The notes under the pieces were generated by a model. That model had not been told where the DNA came from, did not search any database, and saw only the letters and a program-made list of their open reading frames with translations. From contig CP099839.1 in the NCBI GenBank assembly GCA_030062745.1, forward strand, positions 28,705,451 through 28,769,450: 64,000 bases of DNA. The letters run 5' to 3'. Positions within the stretch are counted from its first letter, which is position 1; the number at the start of each line of letters is the position of its first letter. Of this stretch, positions 57,241 through 64,000 are shown piece by piece. The DNA comes from Capitulum mitella (taxonomy: Eukaryota; Arthropoda; Thecostraca; Pollicipedomorpha; Pollicipedidae). The translations under genes were made by a program, and so were the position numbers.

Positions 57241-60200
57241 CACCAGTAAAACATCTCGTGGGGCGCATGACGAATGAGAGCTACTTCGCCATCGTTTGCA
57301 TCATTATTTTCCGTTCATGCATTCAGTACTACCAAATAATGTATTTATTTTCATCCATTTCAGTGTTTTGCAACCAAAGAATTGCACATTAGTCGTGTAT
57401 CAGTTCGGTTTCGTAGTCTGAGCGGTGTCACACGTCCTTCTCGGCAGCGCACGCTCTGCAGAGGCGACCCTAATCGTATCTGTTACTCAGCGAGTCTTGT
57501 GACACGTTGAAACGGAGTCCCCCCCCCGCGCACGTGTGCCCGAACGTGGTGCGATTAATCTGCCGAATAGCTGTCCAGCTGGGGCGCTCGCCGTAACTCG
57601 ATTTGGGTCTGTCGTGTGGGGCCCCGGACGCCGGGACCGGCTGAAGCACCGCACCTTTCGGTTTTCAGCCCACCAACGGCAACTACAAGCCGGACATCAA
57701 GTTTGACGGCGCCAACGGCGTGGGAGCTCTGGCGATGCGCGAGTTCGTCAAGCATCTGGGCTCGTCCCTGAACGTGGAAATGTTCAACGAGTCAGGCCGG
57801 CTGAATCACCAGGTACGGCGCGGCCGGCACTGATGGACCGGGAGACCCGCTGGAGGTGATCATCCGGTCTGACGCCGATGATGAGTAGGTGCACGTAAGC
57901 CGTCTCAGCACCGGTAATGCACTGAGTGGCCGGGCGTTTCTGGGAAAGCTGTACCTCTGCTTTCGACAGCCATCTCCAGACTGATTACCCGGACCGCTGC
58001 GCTTGACGAAAATCGGAAATGCCACCATTAGCGGTGCGGACTGATCTTAAAGCCATCAGCTGTAACGTGGAGACACGGTGAGGCGTGGATTTAACTCGCG
58101 GCGGCACGTGACCCAACAGCTACCATGGTAAGTTAGTTCTGTGTATAAAAGAGCCATTCAGCTGTACTGCGAAGCCGCATTCACCATGTCGGAAACGTAT
58201 TCGTCGTAGGTATGTGCGTTTCTGTAGGCAAGCTTTTCTGCAGTATGGCCGTAACTCGAGTTTAGGTTCGGAATGCGTGGATCTGCGGACCGTGTCTGCT
58301 TTCATTGGGTGCTTGAGCTCCAGTGGGCGTTAACTCATGCTCGTTTGACGACCAGGGCCGACAGCGTCTGCGCTGATTGAGCGATGCTCTGTGTTGGTCG
58401 TCGTTGCCGTTGGTGACGCCGGCATCTGTTGGTTCGGATTCGTGTCGTTGGGCCGGTGGAGGACCGCTGTATTTGTTCTCTGTCACCGTGCCGGCGGTGG
58501 GGGGCTGACACCGTCCCTGGCGCCGCCCCCGCAGTGCGGTGCTGACTACGTCAAGGTGCAGCAGCGGCCGGCTGAGGGCGTGACGCTGGCCCCTAATGCC
58601 CGTTGCGTCTCCGTCGACGGCGACGCAGACCGCGTCATCTACTTCTACGTGGACACTGAGCAGCGCTTCCATCTGCTGGACGGAGACAGGATTGCCACGC
58701 TGGGTCAGTACGCAACTCTGCCGCGCAGGAGCGGTCGTGGGTAGCAGACTGACGAGACGGGTCGGGACCTGTGGTCGAGAGGATGAGTTGGCATGTTTGG
58801 CTGTATTTTGAGACCTTGTGTTTGATGTGGCTGTCAAGTTGTGCTTCGCGGCAATACGGGGAGATTGAAAAATCAATGTCCGCTTGGCGGAGAAGAAAAG
58901 ACTGACCACCTCCGGCCACAAATCGTTTGGAGGCCAGCGCTGGACGACCGTGTACTCGTTTCAGTGGCTAGTGATAGGCGCAGAAATGGAGGTTTCAGGC
59001 CAGAAATGGCTAGAGCTGGAGTAACTAACCGTGGCAGAAGAGAGCGTTATTTGCTGGGGAGAAGACACGCTCTGTAGAGAGGTGCTCGCAGGGCCTTGTG
59101 CTCGCTATAACTGTCTCAGTGCATTTCCCATTGGGATGGTATAGAAGGCCGTGGAATTCTCTGCCCCTAACCATACACGATCGCCGGATGACACTGGGCG
59201 TCTGTGTAGTTGCTTGGCCTTATTATGGCTTCTCATTGTGGGGCAAAATAAGCTGCCCAGTGTTGCCTCATGTGTATCGTACTCACAGTGCCCAGCCAGA
59301 TTGCGCGCCGACAAAAGGCATATTGTGGGAATGTAGGAACACGCTATATGTGGAAATACAAATAGTGCAGTGAGCGTCAGATGGCCTTTTTAAATGTGGT
59401 TGATTGTTCTTCTTATAATCTTCATAAAAGGAATTTTTAAGATTTTCTAATTTGTTGTATTTAAGATTTGCTGTATTCTTTTTGCGAACCATTCTGCAGC
59501 TGTAGCATCTGGGTTTATTCGCTGTCTTTCGCCTGCGCTGACGTGCCCGCTTGTGGTGCCGGATGTGTACGTGTATGTGTGTGTGTGTGGGTGTTGCGGA
59601 TGTATACGTGTGTGTTCTCTAGGCCTCCGCTGGGCTAGGTGCCGTCTGGGCCGAACACTGGCGTCCGAATGGTGCGGTTTACGAGTGCGTAGGGCTGGGA
59701 GGCGCGCCTTTAGTGTCGGCCGCCGCCTGCTCGTGGCCCTGGAGTCCGCTGATTCGAGGCCAATGGCCGCCGTTTGGAGCGGCGCCGCGACTTTGCCCGA
59801 TTACGACGTGCGAGGGCCGGGCCTCCGAGGTGGGGTGTTGTGGGCGGGAGGTTCCTCGGAGCCCGCTCTCTGCCGTGCAGGAACGAAGCCCACTCACGCG
59901 CTTGGGAGGCCGCGAGTCTGCTGCTCATGGACTCAGGAGACGCAGTTCCGTGATCGTCAGCCCAGGAGCATTTGAAACGTTTCTGTTTAGTTCTATTTCG
60001 GTAGGACGCTCTCTTGCCGTTTTCTGGTGGCGGCGAGGCCAGGACATGCTCAGGCCATGGGCGACGGAAGCTTTTTCGGTATGGGGGAGAGGCAAACCGT
60101 TCGCGGAGCCAGCCATTCCATTCGGCGGAACCTTAAGTGCCCATAAGTTCTGATGTCCCTATGGATTTCGGTCAATTGGTTTTATGTCCAGAACAAACAT

Positions 60201-61199
60201 GACAAGAAACAATTGTGACGAAATTACGGTGATTCTGGTCAAAGAACCATTGGACTCCCCACTGTCCTTCGGTATTTTCACATAAGCCAGACGAGAGCAG
60301 GTATATCGCCTCGTTTGATGGAGGTGGTTTGGTCTGCCTCGCCGAGAGCGCGAAACGTGCCGCATGAACAATATTGTTAACCGCGGTTTTTTTACCAAAT
60401 TTCTTATCATTTTCGCCAGGATTTCATCTGGTTTAAGATGCTGGAAGGACTGGGACTGCAGACTGTAAGCAAACATTGCAAATGACTTTATGGAACTTGC
60501 ATGTACGTAAGACGGAGAGCAAGTACTTTGACAGAAAATCAAGGCTTTAAAAGCTATCTTTAACGTCAGTGAAAACGGTTCAAGTCAGTGGCGTAGGCCG
60601 GATTTTTATTTTTTGAGGGTCCAGAGAGTAAGGGAGGCCCAGTGAAAATAACGGGTGCCTCCATGGCTGAAGCACTACGGGTACTTGGTGCTTATATTTC
60701 AGTGTCATTAAAAATGAGTGTGCCCGACAGCGCTAAAACATATGGGGACTGCGTGTGTATGACTTCTGGCCCGCACAGTGCGAGGTTTCGAACCGTCTCG
60801 TCTTTACCCACCGGTGCATCCCGCATCTCAAAGACTCTGAAAACTGCAGAGGTGAGTTATACGCTCAACGTTATTCAAGTTACTTGTGCTTTACAGCCCT
60901 ACGACCAAGTTTGATTATATTGTCCAGGGATTTACCCAGGACCATGCACCGTGCCCGTGGACCTGACTCTCAGGTAGGTATTGTTCAGTAGTACATGGCA
61001 ACTGTCACAGATTGGTAAATGTGAATAATTATGCCAGAGTAGAAACCGCACATAAATAAGAACCTGGGTGAAATTTCTATATGCCTAGTTTATTTCATTT
61101 CAGCGCTGCATCGGTTTGATCCGGTTTTCACAGTGTAAAAAAGAGAAACGAAATGTAATGATACCTTGAAAATATTGCCGGTGATATATATATATATAT

Positions 61200-61295
<96 letters not shown>

Positions 61296-63441
61296 TCCCA
61301 GCCGGGATGTACCGAAGCCCAAGTCCCGTGTGTGGTGCGAAGTGTCGGCAAAGCTGCTGACTCCCAGCGCCGTGGTGATAACTAGAGAGTAGCAGGACGT
61401 GATAGCGGTGCAGCGTATCGGCATTACGGTGACATCCACAGTGCGTCTGTATCGTTCCGCGGCAAGAAGCTGGGGAGGGCGGCAGGCGTACTGTTACCCT
61501 GTTCAAGTTCTGATGACTTGTCGTGTGGGTGCGACTGCAGTCACACACAAATGTCCTCCTGTCATCGAGAATTCCCTTTGCGCTCCTCCATATCTACACC
61601 TATCTAAAGGGATGTTCAGTATATCCACTATGTATTTTAAGTGTTATTGAGAATTTGGTTGGTTGGAAATTGAAAACTTCTGAAGCTGGGATGATAGGCT
61701 AGGTTACGTCACTGGGCCCCCTTTCCGACATGCGGACACCATCCCGTGGCAGGATTTTCTTTCCTGGCTGGCGGTCCTTTGCAGAGGAACATCCTTTCCG
61801 GTCCTCGCATATGTCTTTTGGTACGTACATACATGCCGGGGGGGGGGGGGCGCTTACCTTTCCCGGTCAGCGGGCACCCCGCTACTTGCCAGAGGGGTCT
61901 TTATCTGGGAACTGGGGGCCCTTTGCGGAGGAGCGGGTTTGCCTTTCCCAGCCAGGAGAGGCCCTCAAGGCAAATGCCAAGGGTTTCTTCGTGTGTCACA
62001 AAAATTCAGGGGTCCTGAAACCTCTGCGACCCTCCCTGGGAACGCTACTGGTTCAAGTACTTGTGCACAGAGATGCGTAGAGACGGGCATTTACAGTTAC
62101 CAACGGAACCATCTTGTTCTGATTCTGTTCTGGTCCAGAGCCTGTCTTTCGGTGTTTGCCTTACTTGATCTATCTCTGTCCATCCCTGTCTAGACACAGT
62201 TTTTTTGTAACGTTTTTGAAGTCTCGAAATCGGAGGGTGCCCCAAACCCAGCACCATCGAACAGTTTCATTTCCAGCTATAAACAAAATGAGCTGGTGTG
62301 GTTCGCGATCGGCAAAAACAAGCACAACGTGTCCTGTGAACTTTTTATGCACGTTATTTGAGTCAGCTACATAGAAACACGACTTTTTTTTTAAGACGTG
62401 CCCAGAACTGATAAAGGGACTTAACGGCGCATCGGTAGAAGCAAAAAAAATATTGAAACCGCGTAACGCCGTAACCAGTTCCCCGGCCACCAAAACCTTT
62501 TACGTGCATGCTGTCATTTTTGCGGGAGCAAAAAGATATGCTTGCCCCATGTCTTTGGACAGGGGCACTTTACCCCCGTTGCCCCATGCTTCTGCCCCCA
62601 CTGGCTCAGGCTCCGATTCACTCGTTCAGGCGGTAGCGACGTTAGAAGCGCTCATAAGTTCCCCGCCTCCTGGTGCTCGGGCGACAGTGAGTTTATTGCT
62701 CGCCTGGGGCGGGGCAGGCAGGGGCGCACTCGGCTGCTGGAGGCGGCAGCGGCGGCCGGCGGCCGGCGTGCCGTGCCGTGCTGCGCTGGTATCCGGTCCG
62801 GTCAGCGGCGGCGGCGGCCCGGCGGGATCGTTACCGCGCCGGGTCACGGCCGAGCCGGCCGGCCCACGCCGCCGGCCTCTCCCGGACGGTGAGAGGTCCG
62901 GGCTGGGCCGCTGGATGGCTTGCGTCAGCGTGTTGTCTGTCTGGAGAGGTCCGGGCTGGGCCGCTGGATGGCTGGCGTCAGCGTGTTGTCTGTCTGGAGA
63001 GGTCCGGACTGGGCGGCTGGAAGACTGACGTCAGCGTGTTGTCTGTCTGGAGAGGTCCGGACTGGGCCGCTGGAAGACTGACGTCAGCGTGTTGTCTGTT
63101 TGGAGAGGTCCGGACTGAGCGGCTGGATGACTGGTGTCTGGGGAGGTCTAGGCTTGGTCGCTGGATGACTGACGTCAGCGTATTTTCTGTCTGGAGAGGT
63201 CTGGGCTGGGCAGCTGGATGACTGGTGTCTGGAGAGGTCCGGGCTGGATGACTGACGTCAACGTGTTGTCTGTCTGGAGAGGTCCTGGCTGGATGACTGA
63301 CGTCAACGTGTTGTCTGTGCCGCCATAGTGGCCGGCTACCTGAAGGAACTGCTGGTGTCGAGCGGACTTCAACTGAACCTAGGCCTGGTCCAGACGGCTT
63401 ACGCCAACGGCAGCTCCACCAAATACATTACCCAGCAGCTG
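42577..63441 (+). CDS. PGM3: Phosphoacetylglucosamine mutase (PGM3/AGM1), first 8 coding exons, partial
   Basis: Exons: 42577-42683, 42921-42991, 43180-43312, 46082-46177, 51028-51229, 57669-57812, 58535-58703, 63329-63441; all phases join. About 345 residues are present, and the rest of the ~540-residue family protein lies beyond 64000. The enzyme converts GlcNAc-6-phosphate to GlcNAc-1-phosphate in cytosolic UDP-GlcNAc synthesis, feeding chitin, N-glycans and O-GlcNAc. Visible: start [12 protein letters not shown], substrate-side [12 protein letters not shown], the phosphoserine loop [16 protein letters not shown] (Ser about residue 70), VVVGRDTR, the segment [14 protein letters not shown], and the Mg-binding loop [11 protein letters not shown] (Asp279, 281, 283), then [13 protein letters not shown]. 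All catalytic elements seen are intact. Exon 4 is the least certain exon because its acceptor sits in very GC-rich sequence. Introns range from 0.2 to 6.4 kb and carry several repeats. Confidence 0.96.
43313..46081. other. PGM3 intron 3
   Basis: Contains a dispersed poly-G element (43525-43660) and a C/T-rich degenerate tract with recurring ccgt, gtctc and tccgtt at about 43815-44130. Nothing else is recognised. Confidence 0.5.
43525..43660. repeat. Poly-G/poly-C bearing dispersed fragment
   Basis: A run of ten or so G followed by cgg, and, about 110 bp on, ggggtcgggccccgcccctaccccccc. Similar G-run contexts occur near 11457, 20649, 48177 and 61838, which suggests fragments of dispersed repeat families. 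Boundaries cannot be set by eye. Confidence 0.4.
46178..51027. other. PGM3 intron 4
   Basis: A 4.85 kb intron with no supported gene. A G-run fragment lies at about 48170-48190, preceded by ggggcgtcgatttctgaaaa. Confidence 0.5.
51290..52085. repeat. GATTC/GAATC-rich degenerate sequence
   Basis: At about 51315-51480 and 51985-52085 the motifs gattcgattc, gaatcgattc and attctgattc recur in both orientations without a fixed period. A third patch is at about 52868-52930, on the other side of the palindrome at 52165-52806. The origin is unknown. Confidence 0.55.
52165..52806. repeat. Second long inverted repeat (foldback element) in PGM3 intron 5
   Basis: Two ~320 bp arms are reverse complements around 52485. 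The clearest pair is atccatgttgttgggttttg (from 52351) against its complement ending at 52620. The centre pairs aggaacatagtttctggaac-type sequence with itself. The outer arms match less well (gaaagaat, gccca.tttgat). Its sequence is unrelated to the palindrome at 1367-2277. Confidence 0.8.
54842..54997. repeat. ~78 bp direct duplication
   Basis: The block from atttcaagactttgcgaccatc to gtttaacttcgga occurs twice in direct orientation, first from about 54851 and again from about 54923, with a handful of differences. Confidence 0.85.
57118..57240. repeat. (TTA)n microsatellite
   Basis: About 40 ATT/TTA units, imperfect on the left and uninterrupted from about 57163. Seen directly. Confidence 0.98.
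61184..61295. repeat. Compound (TA)n(CA)n(TA)n(TG)n(TA)n microsatellite
   Basis: A (TA) run, a short CA run, about 25 TA units, then about 13 TG units and TA again. CA and TG blocks flank the TA core, so the array is partly self-complementary. Confidence 0.97.
62885..63326. repeat. ~57 bp minisatellite abutting PGM3 exon 8
   Basis: Repeats of ggagaggtccgggctgg, gctggatgactg and cgtcagcgtgttgtctgtct at a spacing of about 57 bp, shorter in some copies. There are about eight copies, the last partial. The final gttgtctgtg runs directly into the acceptor cgccatag at 63321-63328. Confidence 0.9.
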
Positions 63442-64000
63442 GTAAGCCTCTTACTGCGACGCTGCGCCACTGGCTGATACAGTCACATTCTCTATCCTCC
63501 CCCGAACTCTTTTCTCTCTTCGAGTTCTTATTCTCCTCCGGCCAGGCTCCTTATTTCTTCGACATCCTCTCACGGCGTCTCCTTCAGTCTGGTACCCGGT
63601 CTCCGTCCATGTTCCCGCGACTCTCTTTAGCCTGTTATCCCTGTGTATTATCCCTATGTCCTGTTAGACTGTGGTTCTGCTGCCTTTGATGTCTCTATTT
63701 TCCTGCCATCTTCCGGTGGCCTTTCTCTGCAGCTTGCTCTCCGTATCTCAGACCTCCCTGTGGTTCTGCCCCGACTGGCAGCTCCAGCGGTCTCAGATGA
63801 CTGGCGGCAGCTGGCCGATAAACGGCTCCCATAAAGCCCGGCTCCGGAGGCGATGACCAATCGGCTGTTTTATGGCGGGCTGACTTGAGACGGCCGTAGA
63901 AAGCTTCCATTCATCATGGTCGATGTGCTGTGTTGGCTGGGTGTTCTCTGAGGGCCGTCGTCTGCCGGTCCGCGCCGACCGACCACTTTCGGGAGCTCAC
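63442..64000. other. Start of PGM3 intron 8, window end
   Basis: Begins with the donor GTAAGC. It is C/T-rich (about 63490-63760), with no coding exon recognised before the window ends. Confidence 0.6.

Larger units (their letters stand above)
52931..57668. other. PGM3 intron 5, right part
   Basis: No gene is supported. It holds a ~73 bp direct duplication (54842-54997) and a (TTA)n run (57118-57240). Confidence 0.5.
58704..63328. other. PGM3 intron 7
   Basis: Contains a compound TA/CA/TG repeat, a G-run at about 61838-61850 and a minisatellite at its 3' end. Open frames at 59553-59975 and 61730-62080 show no recognisable domain and are not called. Confidence 0.5.

Noticed and set aside
59553..60153. 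Two overlapping ~140-codon ORFs in PGM3 intron 7
   Set aside because: GC-rich sequence with no domain, no homology that I recognise and no splice support.
61730..62080. 116-codon ORF after the compound microsatellite
   Set aside because: Composition around a G-run; no recognisable protein and likely a dispersed repeat fragment.

Overview
This is a window from an animal nuclear genome. It holds three multi-exon host genes with GT-AG introns, long repeat-rich introns, microsatellites and DNA transposons. The host genes read as arthropod-like, possibly crustacean: the dynein intermediate chain keeps a DYY..EW.DEF segment that I recall from insect short wing proteins, and the Ski3 protein stops well short of the vertebrate length. 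That placement is an inference.

Layout. Positions 388-5323 hold a Harbinger-type unit: a two-exon HARBI1-like DDE nuclease (+) with a ~910 bp inverted-repeat element in its intron, and facing it the coiled-coil tail of a second ORF (-) that runs into a 500 bp assembly gap. Positions 7404-8297 hold a decayed ORF of unknown family. Positions 9948-22088 hold a ~12.1 kb DNA transposon. Its long terminal inverted repeats are built from 4 (left) and 5 (right) tandem copies of a ~276 bp unit. Inside, on the minus strand, it encodes a D-D-C(2)H-E transposase, a 10-residue-repeat linker, an Ulp1/C48 SUMO-type cysteine protease and probably a last exon with seven clustered cysteines. The linker and protease reading frame overlaps the transposase frame by about 40 nt at a -1 offset, so a single transposase-protease fusion is likely. 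This is the most unusual object in the window.

Host genes follow. SKI3/TTC37 (+, 22971-27375) is almost all one 3.6 kb exon. DYNC1I (-, 29192-41299) has 14 coding exons that all join in phase to give 660 residues. PGM3/AGM1 (+, from 42577) shows its first 8 coding exons in phase and continues past the window. SKI3 and DYNC1I are convergent. DYNC1I and PGM3 are divergent over a ~1.3 kb shared promoter region.

The three host genes do not form a pathway: cytoplasmic mRNA decay, microtubule transport and UDP-GlcNAc synthesis are independent housekeeping roles. Inside the transposon, the transposase, protease and cysteine-rich exon are most simply read as one transposition protein acting on the repeat-built ends. 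Coordinates of exons come from reading splice sites and phases by eye.
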